Shown: positions 1-8,778, numbered from the stretch's first letter. The stretch is DNA of 64,000 nt from CAYNWH01 sp964400885 (GCA_964400885.1 CAYNWH010000002.1:1-64000); one strand, 5' to 3'. The notes: generated by a model from the letters alone, not told the origin. Translations and numbers: made by a program.

Positions 1-593
1 GGATAAAAAAGATTAAGATTAGAAATCTGTTCTAATTTAGTTTTTAAACTTAAATTTTCATTTAAATCAGGTGTAATAATAATTTCAGAAGGCAAAATTC
101 TGTTTAATTCATTTAATAAATCATCAAGTTTATTTAATTCTGTTAGTTTAAATTCGCCAGTTGTTAAATCTACAAAAGCAATCCCCCACTTATTAGTCTG
201 ATTAAAAATTGAGACTAGGAAATTATTTTGCTTATTTTCTAAAATGTTGGAATCTAAGGTAGTGCCAGGCGTAACAATGCGAATCACCTGCCTATCAACT
301 ATGCCAGGCAAATCAGGATCAGAAAGCTGTTCGCAAATAGCCACCTTTTTACCGGCTTTGGTTAATTTGGCGATATAACCTTCAGCCGCATGATAAGGAA
401 TGCCGCACATAGGCGTTTCATTGGCAGTGCCTTTGTTTCTGGCAGTTAAGGTAATATTTAAAATTTTTGAAGCTTCAAGTGCATCAGGCCCAAACATTTC
501 ATAAAAATCTCCCAAACGAAAAAAGAGGATACAGTCTTTATGCTTTTCCTTGATTTCACGATATTGCTTTAACATGGGTGTTAATTGGGACAT
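1..593 (-). CDS. mutS: DNA mismatch repair protein MutS, N-terminal part (truncated by window edge)
   Basis: Translating the minus strand from the ATG at 593 gives an open frame to the window edge that begins MSQLTPMLKQYREIK and continues with FFRLGDFYEMFGPDA, the mismatch-recognition domain I of MutS with the Phe-x-Glu motif (FYE) that stacks on the mispaired base. ETPMCGIPYHA and the domain II region follow. MutS recognises mismatches and small loops and recruits MutL. Only about 197 N-terminal residues are present; the ATPase domain lies outside. It is the last visible gene of a minus-strand run starting at 2883. No Shine-Dalgarno is visible before the ATG. Confidence 0.95.
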   Translation of the reverse strand, partial: MSQLTPMLKQYREIKEKHKDCILFFRLGDFYEMFGPDALEASKILNITLTARNKGTANETPMCGIPYHAAEGYIAKLTKAGKKVAICEQLSDPDLPGIVDRQVIRIVTPGTTLDSNILENKQNNFLVSIFNQTNKWGIAFVDLTTGEFKLTELNKLDDLLNELNRILPSEIIITPDLNENLSLKTKLEQISNLNLFY

Positions 594-598
594 AGTTT

Positions 599-657
599 GA
601 AAGTTAAAATGTTAAAAGTTTATAAAGTAATATTTGTTTTAACTTTTAACTTTATAC
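599..657. repeat. AT-rich quasi-palindromic spacer
   Basis: The spacer between mutS and the upstream mini gene is built of variants of one word (AAAGTTAAAATGTTAAAAG on the left, CTTTTAACTTTATACTTT on the right) that are roughly reverse complements, so it can fold as an AT hairpin. It belongs to the set of low-complexity spacers seen throughout the window. Confidence 0.5.
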
Positions 658-658
658 T

Positions 659-847
659 TTATAACATATCAATTAATTCCCGAACGATTACTTGATGCCG
701 TTTTTCATCATTTTCAATTTTTTCTACGGCCTTATGATAGCCATTAACCTGGAGTTGTTCTAAAATAGCAATGCAATTTTCTTCTGCCATTTTTTCTTTT
801 TTAAGCGCATCGCTTAAAATATCTTTAATTATTTCTACGTCTGCCAT
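659..847 (-). CDS. Small helical protein, half-ferritin-like
   Basis: Sixty-two residues predicted as a two-helix hairpin: helix 1 (about 5-33) carries EENCIAILEQL, a short GYHK turn follows, and helix 2 carries ENDEKRHQVIVREL, which contains an E-x2-H motif. A Glu in helix 1 plus ExxH in helix 2 is the iron-ligand layout of ferritin-like and encapsulated-ferritin half bundles that dimerise to a four-helix bundle. It sits in a run with a similar 66-residue neighbour. Assignment to the ferritin-like superfamily is inference; a plain helical hairpin without metal is possible. Confidence 0.6.
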   Translation of the reverse strand: MADVEIIKDILSDALKKEKMAEENCIAILEQLQVNGYHKAVEKIENDEKRHQVIVRELIDML

Positions 848-900
848 ATATTTGTTGATTAGTGAATTGGTTTATTAGTTAATTAGTGATAGGAAAAATT

Positions 901-1101
901 TTATAAATCGGCAATTATGTTTTCCAGGGTTTTTTTGTGTTCTGTGCTTTCATCAATCAATGTTTGTAATGAAGCTTTGGCTTTTTCCTGATCTGGGAAA
1001 TACTGCAGAAAACCTTCATCTTTTACCACGCCTAAATAAGTCTTAATAAAATCATCCTCATAGCCGACCCCTTTGTCTAATAAAGTTTTTAAATCTAACA
1101 T
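901..1101 (-). CDS. Small helical protein, second half-ferritin-like
   Basis: Sixty-six residues, probably a helical hairpin like its downstream neighbour at 659-847, with helix 2 containing IDESTEHKKTLENII (Glu and His spaced E-x3-H rather than E-x2-H). The two genes are 53 bp apart and follow the DUF4015 gene on the same strand, so they are probably co-transcribed. It may be a diverged paralogue of the neighbour and could pair with it. I do not recognise a named family; metal binding is speculative. Confidence 0.55.
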   Translation of the reverse strand: MLDLKTLLDKGVGYEDDFIKTYLGVVKDEGFLQYFPDQEKAKASLQTLIDESTEHKKTLENIIADL

Positions 1102-1135
1102 AGATTAAATTGTTAATTATTAATTTATTAAATTG

Positions 1136-2290
1136 TTAATTGCTTTTGGGTGCGTAACTATAAACATTACGGGCATTCCAGATTAAGTAGCCATAGCCGC
1201 CATTTTCATTTGCAGCTTGTATTTGTAAATCAATCATACTAGGCGTATATTCAGCCCCTAAGTTAAAAGCTTGAAGCCAAGGCCTAATTTTAGCTCGTTT
1301 ATTTTCAATCGGTTCAAGGCTTTCAGTGCCCTTTTTTATGGCATGGCTGACGACTTCGTAAGGATGTGCAGCAGGATTAGAAAAATTCAAATAGCCGCTG
1401 GGATAATGTGAAGGATAAACCATAGGACAGACATAATCAAAATACAATGCAGCATCTTCAATCTGTTGGCCAATATTCATATCATCTTCCCTTTCAGTAG
1501 TAAAGCCAAATAAATCAGCAGAAAGATAAGCTGGTTCATCTTTTAAATTATCATATAAATAAGCAAAAAAATCTTTCATGACCTCAGCTTTTGTTCTGCC
1601 TGCTAGGTTGGCAAAACCCATTTGCTGCATTGGCCCGTCAGAAGGAAATCTTATATAATCAAAATTTATTTCATCAAAACCCAAAGAAATAGCTTCTTTA
1701 GCAATTTGCATATTATAATTCCAAACTTCTTCCTGCGTTGGATCGGCCCAGGCTAAACCTTTCCAATCGCGCCAAACACGGCCAGTGCTAGTGTTTCTAA
1801 CTGCCCATTCGGGCTTTTTATCAGTTAGAGCAGGATCCTGGAATACAGTTTGCCTGGCAATGACATAGATACCATTATTATGTAATTTTTGAATCAGTTC
1901 CGGCAAATTTTTGATAGTATCATTGTCAGTCTGTAATTGATTCACTAAATCAATTTGGCTGTCATAAGCGATTTTGCCGGAAAAATCTTTAATATCAATG
2001 ACTACAGCATTGAGTTCTGAATTTTTTATAAAGTTTAAAAACCAGTCTATTTTATCGGTTGAATTAGCCGAATAAGAAGTTAAATAAATGCCATGGATCT
2101 CTTTTTCAGCTGGTTTTTCTTTTTTTACTACTTTAACTTTCTCCTGAATTGAAACATTCAGAGTTTTATTAAGAGGATAATGATTGCTTAAAGCAAAAAC
2201 AGATGTATGTTGGTTAATAAAATAAAAAACAGTGATAGTGATGACTGCTAGCAACGCAATATTAACTAAAATAAGAAAAATTTTTTTCAT
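1136..2290 (-). CDS. Membrane-anchored putative glycoside hydrolase (DUF4015-type)
   Basis: 384 residues. An N-terminal membrane anchor (about 4-25) is followed by a Lys/Glu-rich linker and, from about 62, HGIYLTSYSANSTDKIDWF, AVVIDIKDFSGKIAYDS, DEINFDYIRFPSDG and YVCPMVYPSHYPSGY. These blocks are typical of the DUF4015/putative glycosyl hydrolase TIM barrel, where the Asp of FDYIRFP and strand-end acidic residues form the presumed active site. The substrate is unknown; a cell-envelope polysaccharide is plausible because the catalytic domain would be outside the membrane. The start lies 2 bp after the stop of the lipoprotein gene, so the two are likely one transcript. Confidence 0.8.
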   Translation of the reverse strand: MKKIFLILVNIALLAVITITVFYFINQHTSVFALSNHYPLNKTLNVSIQEKVKVVKKEKPAEKEIHGIYLTSYSANSTDKIDWFLNFIKNSELNAVVIDIKDFSGKIAYDSQIDLVNQLQTDNDTIKNLPELIQKLHNNGIYVIARQTVFQDPALTDKKPEWAVRNTSTGRVWRDWKGLAWADPTQEEVWNYNMQIAKEAISLGFDEINFDYIRFPSDGPMQQMGFANLAGRTKAEVMKDFFAYLYDNLKDEPAYLSADLFGFTTEREDDMNIGQQIEDAALYFDYVCPMVYPSHYPSGYLNFSNPAAHPYEVVSHAIKKGTESLEPIENKRAKIRPWLQAFNLGAEYTPSMIDLQIQAANENGGYGYLIWNARNVYSYAPKSN

Positions 2291-2292
2291 GC

Positions 2293-2883
2293 TTATTTAA
2301 AGCCTTTATCCTGATCAATTGTTAAATTATTAATTATGCTGGGAATGTCCCCTGCTTGATTAATAATGCCAGTATTTTCATATTGGGTAAAGTAAAAATT
2401 AGGGATGGTTATTATATAATCTTTATAATTAGTACCGTAGAGTTCAATCAATAAATCAAAGTTTTTAATGACTTTCATTGCGCTATCGCCAGTTATTAAA
2501 TAAATGTCAAGGTTTGTTTCAGTCATCATTAAGCTGCCTGGCCTTAAAGTTACATTGCCACCTAAAGGAGTTTCATATAAAGTTTGCAAATCCTGTAATT
2601 CCAGTTTATTTATGTCATAATCGCCAAACCAGGATTTAAAAATATCTAAATTAGGAAAAACATACCTTTTGCCATCAGCTGCATAATAATAGATATCATT
2701 ATTTTCTGATCTAGCTAGCTTTTTTAATTCACCAGGATTATATTGATAATTAAAGTAGTTAGCAATTTGTTCTTTTGCATAATTTAAATCATTATCATCT
2801 ATTTGTTTAGGCATCTTGTTATTTTGGCAAGCAGTTATGATTATTAAGCTGCCTAAAATCAATAAAATAAGGGATTTTTTCAT
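2293..2883 (-). CDS. Putative lipoprotein of unknown function
   Basis: 196 residues with a lysine-led signal and a lipobox ending ITAC at Cys19 (signal peptidase II type). The mature part contains DIYYYAADGKRYVFPNLDIFKSWF, cited here in shortened form as AADGKRYVFPN, a segment seen in surface proteins of this group, and LGGNVTLRPG. It is probably outward-facing and is the first gene of a run with the DUF4015 protein. I see no catalytic motif and do not assign a function. Confidence 0.7.
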   Translation of the reverse strand: MKKSLILLILGSLIIITACQNNKMPKQIDDNDLNYAKEQIANYFNYQYNPGELKKLARSENNDIYYYAADGKRYVFPNLDIFKSWFGDYDINKLELQDLQTLYETPLGGNVTLRPGSLMMTETNLDIYLITGDSAMKVIKNFDLLIELYGTNYKDYIITIPNFYFTQYENTGIINQAGDIPSIINNLTIDQDKGFK

Positions 2884-2936
2884 AATTTTAGATAAAGATT
2901 GAGCTTTTAATAGTTTAGCAGATATTTTTAAAATTT

Positions 2937-2970
2937 AAAAACCGCCCTGTCGAATGACTAGGCGGTTTTT
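2937..2970 (-). terminator. Rho-independent terminator after the ATP-grasp gene
   Basis: Stem ACCGCC (2941-2946) with GGCGGT (2961-2966), flanked by A-run and T-run, so it can act in both directions. It lies 7 bp beyond the stop of the minus-strand gene at 2977. Confidence 0.8.
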
Positions 2971-2976
2971 ATTATG

Positions 2977-4287
2977 CTATTTTTTAGATATGCCATTCCT
3001 CGAAGTTTCAATATCAATCCATTTTTCTAATTTGCGAATATCGCCCAGTAAATCAGAACGGGTTTTTGCAGTTAAAGTAAAGGCAACAACAAAAGTATGT
3101 CCATCCTTGGAAAGACCAGCAAAATCCCCTATCTTTTTGCCTTGTCTAAATTTAACTAATGATTTTAGTTCTTTTGCCTTTTTTAAGCCCTTAATGGCTT
3201 TTAATTTTCCGACTTTATAAGGCCAGAATTTCATAAAAACAGTCTGTTTATGTTTTGTTTTGGTTAATATAGGTTTTTTACCCAGATGTATTAATAGATC
3301 ATTAAAATTGTGATTAATGCCAAAGGAATTGGCTAATAATTCTTCGCGAAAACCGCCAGTGCGAGGCGCTAATTCAATCACTTTCCAACCCTTGGTAGTT
3401 TTCATTAATTCACAATGGACAGTGCAAGACCTAAGGCCAATAGCATGGCTGGCTTTTTCCACGACCTGCTGAGCTTTAATTTCCTGCTCTTTGTCTAAAA
3501 TAGAAGGCGTTATTTGCGTATACATAAACAAGTCATCATAGCCCGCATCTTTGCCGGTTTTAATTTCAATAACAGGGGTATAATAAATTTTACCTATTGA
3601 ATTTATATAGGCATCAATAGAGTACATTTGCCCTTCCATTAATTCTTCAACAATAATTTTGGGTTCAGTTTCAGCAAAATCTTGTTTATATAATGATTTT
3701 ATTTTACGAAAAACAGATTTTAAATTATTTTCCAATTCCTCCTTGTAATAGCAATTAATAACTAGTTTACTTTTAGATAGATTCGTTGGCTTGATAACGC
3801 ACGGGAAATCTATTTCGTCTATTATCTTTTTAATAATCGCTTCACTGTACTTTTTTACACGAATAAATCTAGGGGTAATTTTTGGCGCATAGCGTTTAAA
3901 TACTTTTCTCATTTCCAGCTTGTCATTAGCAATAATAATAGAACGTGAATTAGGATTCCTTAAATATGGAAAAAGCGGAACAATCCTCGCATACAATGGC
4001 ATTGAAGATTCATATTTGCTAATAGTAATAACGATTTGATCATGATATGGCAAGAGTGCTTTTTCAACAAATTCAATTTCATTAATGTTACATCTAATGA
4101 CATTATCCAGTCTTTTTTGCACCTCTTTGCTGATAATGCGCTTGGGGCTGGTCAAAAGCATAACTCTGAATTTTTGCTTTAAAGAGTCTTCCAGTTGAGA
4201 GACACTTTCTAACATAGCAATGGAAACATTGCCCAGGTATAAAATTATATTTTTTTCTTTATTATTTTTGGCTACCATAATGTTCAT
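2977..4287 (-). CDS. ATP-grasp domain carboxylate-amine ligase-like protein
   Basis: 436 residues. An N-terminal pre-ATP-grasp domain (LYLGNVSIAM, about 15-110) is followed by SRSIIIANDKLEMRKVFK and the ATP-grasp fold: FPCVIKPTNLSKSKLV, KIIVEELMEGQMYSIDAYI, and ELAPRTGGFREEL, which holds the Glu/Asn-type metal site and the Arg seen in carnosine synthase/BtrJ-like ligases. A C-terminal domain follows. It should join a carboxylate and an amine with ATP hydrolysis; the substrates cannot be told. It has its own promoter-like sequence and a hairpin just before the start. A later start at MVAKNN is possible. Confidence 0.8.
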   Translation of the reverse strand: MNIMVAKNNKEKNIILYLGNVSIAMLESVSQLEDSLKQKFRVMLLTSPKRIISKEVQKRLDNVIRCNINEIEFVEKALLPYHDQIVITISKYESSMPLYARIVPLFPYLRNPNSRSIIIANDKLEMRKVFKRYAPKITPRFIRVKKYSEAIIKKIIDEIDFPCVIKPTNLSKSKLVINCYYKEELENNLKSVFRKIKSLYKQDFAETEPKIIVEELMEGQMYSIDAYINSIGKIYYTPVIEIKTGKDAGYDDLFMYTQITPSILDKEQEIKAQQVVEKASHAIGLRSCTVHCELMKTTKGWKVIELAPRTGGFREELLANSFGINHNFNDLLIHLGKKPILTKTKHKQTVFMKFWPYKVGKLKAIKGLKKAKELKSLVKFRQGKKIGDFAGLSKDGHTFVVAFTLTAKTRSDLLGDIRKLEKWIDIETSRNGISKK

Positions 4288-4300
4288 TTATAAATTTAAA

Positions 4301-4328
4301 AAGAGAAGCTCATACAAATTCTTCTCTT
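4301..4328 (-). promoter_or_regulatory. Leader hairpin before the ATP-grasp gene (terminator or attenuator)
   Basis: AAGAGAAG (4301-4308) pairs with CTTCTCTT (4321-4328) and on the minus strand is followed by TTTAAATTT. It may terminate the DUF2061 transcript, but it also lies between the promoter at 4385-4413 and the ATG at 4287, so it could attenuate the ATP-grasp gene. Confidence 0.5.
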
Positions 4329-4384
4329 GTGTGATGTTTATCTTGAATTTTTAATAAACATATTAATTGTAAATTGTTGACCTT

Positions 4385-4413
4385 AGTATACCAATTTTAG
4401 TTGAACAAATCAA
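4385..4413 (-). promoter_or_regulatory. Promoter for the ATP-grasp gene
   Basis: On the minus strand TTGATT (4413-4408), 17 bp, then TATACT (4390-4385) preceded by TGG. This predicts a leader of about 90 nt containing the hairpin. Confidence 0.55.
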
Positions 4414-4423
4414 TATATTTTTG

Positions 4424-4660
4424 TCAAGTGTTTTTCAGTCCATTAAACATTTTTACTCTCCCCCAGTTAATCTTGTTCCAAATCCTTTCATGAATAAAAT
4501 ACAAAATTGTGCTGGATAAATTAGAAAGACCGATAATGCCTAAAGTTATATATAATTTATGCGTTAAAGCATAAATTATGATCATATCAGAAATAATAAT
4601 TAAAATTCTGAAAGTGACTGTTTTGACTAAAGATCTTTTATTTTTTTCAACAAAAGCCAT
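4424..4660 (-). CDS. DUF2061 family membrane protein
   Basis: 78 residues with RSLVKTVTFRILIIISD at the N-terminus, two hydrophobic segments, and a C-terminal LYFIHERIWNKINWG, the hallmark of the DUF2061 family (K-x-Y-x2-HER-x-W). It is a small inner-membrane protein of unknown role. In some bacteria the domain accompanies sulphate or phosphate transfer enzymes, but nothing of the sort is adjacent here. It follows the PP2C gene by 13 bp. Confidence 0.85.
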   Translation of the reverse strand: MAFVEKNKRSLVKTVTFRILIIISDMIIIYALTHKLYITLGIIGLSNLSSTILYFIHERIWNKINWGRVKMFNGLKNT

Positions 4661-4673
4661 ATGATTATTTATT

Positions 4674-5456
4674 TTATTTTCCCCGCAAGGGCACTGGTAA
4701 AATTTCGTAAATTAAAATTGTAATATTATCTTTATTGCCCATATATTCTTTCCCGGGTACAGGAACCATGGCTTCCTTGGCCGTTGCAGCTAATTGTTTA
4801 ATGGCGTTTTCAACTTTTAATCCCTTTAATTCCAGAACGGCTTGTTCAATATTAACATTATCAGATAAGCCGTCAGTAAAAGCATAAATACGATCATAAT
4901 TCATTAAATTTAGAAATCCGGTATATTCAGGATTTCCGGCAGCAGCCTGCAAGCCGATAGCAGCTCTGTTTAAATCAGTGGATTCTGTCTCAAATTTGAT
5001 TTTTCCCTTATCATCAACAACTAATAAGCTGCAGTCACCAGCGCACCATGTGCGTAATATCTTTTTTTCAATTTTCGCTGCTAAGTAGCAGGCTCCGCTG
5101 TTATATTCGATTTCCGGGTGTCTTCTTAAAAAAAATTCTGGTTTGCCAGCAATTTGATCAGGCAGAAACCCTTGTTTAATAGCATTAAGAAGGTTTTCGG
5201 CCACTAGTTGCGCCGCAATATCACCTTTAGGATGGCCGCCAATTCCGTCAACAACTCCAAAGAAATCAAGTTCAGTATTTAAAAAAGCTCTGTCTTCATT
5301 TCTGGTTCGCCCCCCGACTTCTGTGCCTAAAACAAGATTACCGCTTTTAGCTTTTATCCTCTGAATATTTTCAAAGCCTTCAGTCCAGACACGATCAATT
5401 TGGGCAAATTGGGGTTTGATTTCTGGCCTAGGAATTTGTGGTTTGAATTCTTTCAT
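4674..5456 (-). CDS. PP2C-type serine/threonine protein phosphatase
   Basis: 260 residues with the PP2C metal motifs in order: GRTRNEDRAFL (about 48), FFGVVDGIGGHPKGD (about 66-80), a middle GDCSLLVVDDKGKI, YAFTDGLSDNVN (about 190) and the final KDNITILIYEI. These supply the Asp ligands for two Mn/Mg ions that activate the hydrolytic water. It is a cytoplasmic phosphatase with no membrane segment. No cognate kinase is visible in the window. Confidence 0.9.
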   Translation of the reverse strand: MKEFKPQIPRPEIKPQFAQIDRVWTEGFENIQRIKAKSGNLVLGTEVGGRTRNEDRAFLNTELDFFGVVDGIGGHPKGDIAAQLVAENLLNAIKQGFLPDQIAGKPEFFLRRHPEIEYNSGACYLAAKIEKKILRTWCAGDCSLLVVDDKGKIKFETESTDLNRAAIGLQAAAGNPEYTGFLNLMNYDRIYAFTDGLSDNVNIEQAVLELKGLKVENAIKQLAATAKEAMVPVPGKEYMGNKDNITILIYEILPVPLRGK

Positions 5457-5526
5457 ATCTTTATTAATGGTTAAATATACTTAATTATAGCATAATAATC
5501 CCTCTAAGGTTAGTAATAAATTTTGG

Positions 5527-5555
5527 TTGACTAGTTATAATATTTATGTTAATAT
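5527..5555 (+). promoter_or_regulatory. Promoter of tRNA-Asn
   Basis: TTGACT (5527-5532), 17 bp, TAATAT (5550-5555). Transcription would start near 5562, about 50 nt before the tRNA. Confidence 0.65.
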
Positions 5556-5614
5556 AATGACAGCTGGAATTGAATTAATTGGTTCTTTTTTTATTTTATT
5601 AGTTTTTAGATTAT

Positions 5615-5689
5615 TCCGGGGTAGCTCAGCGGTAGAGCAGCTGGCTGTTAACCAGTTGGTCGTGGGTTCGATCCCCACCCCCGGAGCCA
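5615..5689 (+). tRNA. tRNA-Asn (anticodon GTT)
   Basis: Acceptor strands TCCGGGG (5615-5621) and CCCCGGA (5679-5685) pair fully, the D arm is GCTC..GAGC, and the anticodon stem GCTGG/CCAGT encloses loop CTGTTAA with anticodon GTT at 5647-5649. The T loop is GGTTCGATC. The CCA end is encoded (5687-5689), unlike the tRNA-Ser in this window. Confidence 0.97.
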
Positions 5690-5692
5690 AAT

Positions 5693-5722
5693 AAAAAAAA
5701 CGGATGAAATATCCGTTTTTTT
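5693..5722. terminator. Bidirectional terminator between tRNA-Asn and rpoD
   Basis: CGGAT (5701-5705) pairs with ATCCG (5711-5715), extended by A8 and T7 runs on the two sides. It can end both the tRNA transcript and the minus-strand rpoD transcript. Confidence 0.85.
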
Positions 5723-5725
5723 TAT

Positions 5726-6967
5726 TTAAAAGTCTTTTAATTTTTCAATACCTGCATGCTGCTTGATTCTTTCTAAGGCTTTAGCTTCAATCTGCCTAAT
5801 TCTTTCGCGAGTGACATCAAATTCCTGACCTACTTCTTCCAAAGTGTGAGCCACCCCATCTTTTAAGCCAAACCGCATTTCTAATATTTTTTGTTCCCTA
5901 GGCGTTAATTCACTGATAATTTCTGTAACATAATCTCTAAGCAATTCTAAGGCTGCCACGCGATCAGGCGTCATGTTTTTTACATCTTCAATAAAATCTT
6001 CAAGGGTTGAATCTTCTTCATCTTCACCTACTGATGTTTCTAAAGAAATTGTCTCTTGAGAAATGTTAATGATGTGTCTGACTTTTTCTATATTTTCTCC
6101 CATTTCAGCTGCTATTTCTTCTGGCAATGGTTCCCTGCCTAAATCCTGAATTAAACGGCGCTGAACTTGTTGGAATTTATTAATAGTTTCCACCATATGA
6201 ACAGGAATTCTAATGGTTCTTGATTGGTCTGCCAATGAACGTGTGATAGCTTGCCTAATCCACCAAGTCGCATAAGTTGAAAATTTATAGCCCTTTTTAG
6301 GGTCAAATTTTTCTACTGCTTTAAAAAGTCCTATATTGCCTTCTTGGATTAAATCAAGCAAAGACAGGCTCTTACCCACAAATTTTTTGGCAATAGAAAC
6401 AACCAGACGCAAATTTGCTTCAATTATTTTCTTTTCTGCTTCTCTGTCGCCTTTTTCTTTGCGGCGGGCCAGACTCATTTCTTCTTCAGCTGAAAGCAAA
6501 GGCACCTTGCCAATTTCCCGCAAATACATTTGTATTGAATCTTCTGAAATATCAGAAAGATCCAGCCTCTTTTTATCTTTGGTAATGCCTATTTTTTGCA
6601 ATAATTCCTCTTTTTCCTTGCCTGTCGCTAAAACCCCGCCTTTTAGTTCTATGATTTGAATGCCTTGCGCTTCCAGTTTGCTTAAAAAATCCTCATAAAT
6701 ATTAAGGTATTCCTCAACTTCAGGAAAAACTCGGAGAATTTCATGTTCTGTAATAAAACCTCGGCTACGGCCTTTTTGGATTAAGAGTTCTTGCTGCTCT
6801 TCAGTCGGTTTTTCAGCTTTTTTCCTAGCACTAACTTTTACTTTTTTAGATTTCCTTTGCTTCTTTATTGTTTTAGTCCGCTTCTGCCGTTTTATTTTTC
6901 TCCTTGGTTTTATTTTTCTTGCCTTAGAAGATTTTTTCTGTCTCTTTTTATTTTGTTTTTTAGGCAT
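5726..6967 (-). CDS. rpoD: RNA polymerase primary sigma factor (sigma-70)
   Basis: 413 residues. A strongly basic N-terminus (about 1-50, Lys/Arg runs) replaces most of region 1.1. Then region 1.2 (DSIQMYLREIGKVPLLS), region 2 (NLRLVVSIAKKFVG, DLIQEGNIGL, FSTYATWWIRQAI), region 3 (RTIRIPVHMVETINK) and region 4 with the helix-turn-helix LEEVGQEFDVTRERIRQIE. Region 2.4 and 4.2 read the -10 and -35 boxes, consistent with the TTGACA/TAAnnT promoters seen here. It lies 2 bp after dnaG, the classic dnaG-rpoD pair. No region between 1.2 and 2.1 of the long non-conserved type is present. Confidence 0.97.
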   Translation of the reverse strand: MPKKQNKKRQKKSSKARKIKPRRKIKRQKRTKTIKKQRKSKKVKVSARKKAEKPTEEQQELLIQKGRSRGFITEHEILRVFPEVEEYLNIYEDFLSKLEAQGIQIIELKGGVLATGKEKEELLQKIGITKDKKRLDLSDISEDSIQMYLREIGKVPLLSAEEEMSLARRKEKGDREAEKKIIEANLRLVVSIAKKFVGKSLSLLDLIQEGNIGLFKAVEKFDPKKGYKFSTYATWWIRQAITRSLADQSRTIRIPVHMVETINKFQQVQRRLIQDLGREPLPEEIAAEMGENIEKVRHIINISQETISLETSVGEDEEDSTLEDFIEDVKNMTPDRVAALELLRDYVTEIISELTPREQKILEMRFGLKDGVAHTLEEVGQEFDVTRERIRQIEAKALERIKQHAGIEKLKDF

Positions 6968-6969
6968 AT

Positions 6970-8778
6970 TTAAGTGTTAGTGTTATTTAATTGTTCTGTC
7001 AAATGTGAAAAGTCTTTAGTTAATTCTTCAATCTGCTTTTGATCCTTATTTTTTTCAGCTTGCAGAATAAGATTTTGAACTTGCTTTATTTTTTGATTAA
7101 CATGGCTTCTTTTTAATAACTGAATTAGATTGATGACTTCTTTTTTAATTTTTTCTTCTGTAAAATCAAAAAAATCCTTATCTGCTAGAAGTATTAAGGT
7201 TGATGTTGAATTAACGAGTTTTTCGTCTTTGTTTGATAATATTTTTTCGAATTCAGAATAATCAAAGGCTTTTTTATCATTATAATACAAAATAAGCTCT
7301 TTGTAAATTTGCTGCAGATCTTGGTCAGGAATTATTTCTGGTTCAAGATGGTCAATAATATAATTTAAATTTTGCGGATACCTTAAAATAATTGCCATAA
7401 TTTGTTCAGCTAATAAGTGCTTTCTAGTTTTTAAATTAGTATTTTTAAAAATAATATTCTGTTCAGTATATTGCTGCTTTTCTAAGTATTGATTAAAACT
7501 TTCTCTTAAGATATTTTCCGAGGTATCAAGTTTTTGGGCCAGCTGGCTTAACCAATGATCTTGTTCAACCTTATCAGCTAACTTAGAAATTTGTTTTAAG
7601 ATTTTAGCAGCAATCTCTCTTTTATCCTGAGGATTATTTTTATCATATTGTTTGAAAATTTTAGCAAAATAAAAATCCATAATAGAAACTGCTTCTTTGA
7701 TTGCTTTCTGCCAATACTCAATTCCCTGCTTAAGGCAATCATCTGGATCTTTTATTTTTTGTCCATTTATCTCCTTGGGCAATTGAATAATTTTTATATT
7801 CATACCCAAAGAAAGAGCATTATCAATCCCCCTTTGGGCCGCTATTTGGCCGGCCAAATCAGCATCAAAAGCTAAAGCTAAATTATTTGTATATCTTTTT
7901 AAAATTTTTAATTGCTCTAATGTTAAAGCAGTGCCCGAGGAAGCAGTAACATTTTTTATGCCAGCTTGATGAGAAGCAATAACATCCATATTGCCTTCAA
8001 CTATAATTACCTGGTCCTGTTTTTTGATTTCATTTTTAGCTTTATCTAAACCATAAATAACCAAGCTTTTATTATAAATTAAGGTTTGTGGCGTATTAAC
8101 ATATTTGCCCCCTTGATTTTCTTGGTCAATAGCTAAAATTCTGCCAGTAAAACCAATAATATTGCCATTGTGATCAAAAATAGGAAACATTAGCCTTTGA
8201 CGGAAACGATCATAAAATTTGCTTTTTTCATTTTTAACCACTAAGCCAGAAAGAAAAATGTCATTTTGTTTATAGCCTTTTTTAATCAATAAATTTAATA
8301 ATTTATCCCAGGAATTAGGCGCATAACCAAAATAAAAATGCTCTATAGTCTCAGGAGAAATTAATCTTTTAGCCAGATAATCCCTGGCTATTTTTCCTTC
8401 CTGAGACTCTAAAAGGGCTTTATGAAAAAATTGAGCGGCTAATTTGGTAATATCCAATAATTTACTTTTTTGTGAGACCATGGCAGGATCTGATTTTCTT
8501 AATTTTACGCCAGCTTTTTGGGCTAAAATTCGCAAAGCTTCTGGGAATTCAATATTCTCAATTTTTTGTATAAAACTAAAAATATCACCGCCTTCACCGC
8601 AGCCAAAACAGTGCCAGATTTGTTTATCTTTAGATGCCATAAAAGAAGGCGTTTTTTCATTATGAAAAGGACAACGCGCCTTCCAATTAGTTCCAGCCTG
8701 CTTAAGCTGAATATATTCGGAAATCAGGTCAACTATATCTACTTTTGATTTTATCTCCTCTGTTTGGGAATTTAACAT
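6970..8778 (-). CDS. dnaG: DNA primase
   Basis: 602 residues. The CHC2 zinc finger has Cys36, His39, Cys57 and Cys60 (ARCPFHNEKTPSF, WHCFGCGEGG). The core follows (FYFGYAPNSWDKL, FPIFDHNGNIIGFTGR), then the TOPRIM motifs IIVEGNMDVIASHQAG and ALAFDADLAGQ. The C-terminal third is a low-similarity helicase-binding-like region. DnaG lays down RNA primers and works with DnaB, encoded at 45021. It has no clear Shine-Dalgarno. Confidence 0.97.
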   Translation of the reverse strand: MLNSQTEEIKSKVDIVDLISEYIQLKQAGTNWKARCPFHNEKTPSFMASKDKQIWHCFGCGEGGDIFSFIQKIENIEFPEALRILAQKAGVKLRKSDPAMVSQKSKLLDITKLAAQFFHKALLESQEGKIARDYLAKRLISPETIEHFYFGYAPNSWDKLLNLLIKKGYKQNDIFLSGLVVKNEKSKFYDRFRQRLMFPIFDHNGNIIGFTGRILAIDQENQGGKYVNTPQTLIYNKSLVIYGLDKAKNEIKKQDQVIIVEGNMDVIASHQAGIKNVTASSGTALTLEQLKILKRYTNNLALAFDADLAGQIAAQRGIDNALSLGMNIKIIQLPKEINGQKIKDPDDCLKQGIEYWQKAIKEAVSIMDFYFAKIFKQYDKNNPQDKREIAAKILKQISKLADKVEQDHWLSQLAQKLDTSENILRESFNQYLEKQQYTEQNIIFKNTNLKTRKHLLAEQIMAIILRYPQNLNYIIDHLEPEIIPDQDLQQIYKELILYYNDKKAFDYSEFEKILSNKDEKLVNSTSTLILLADKDFFDFTEEKIKKEVINLIQLLKRSHVNQKIKQVQNLILQAEKNKDQKQIEELTKDFSHLTEQLNNTNT

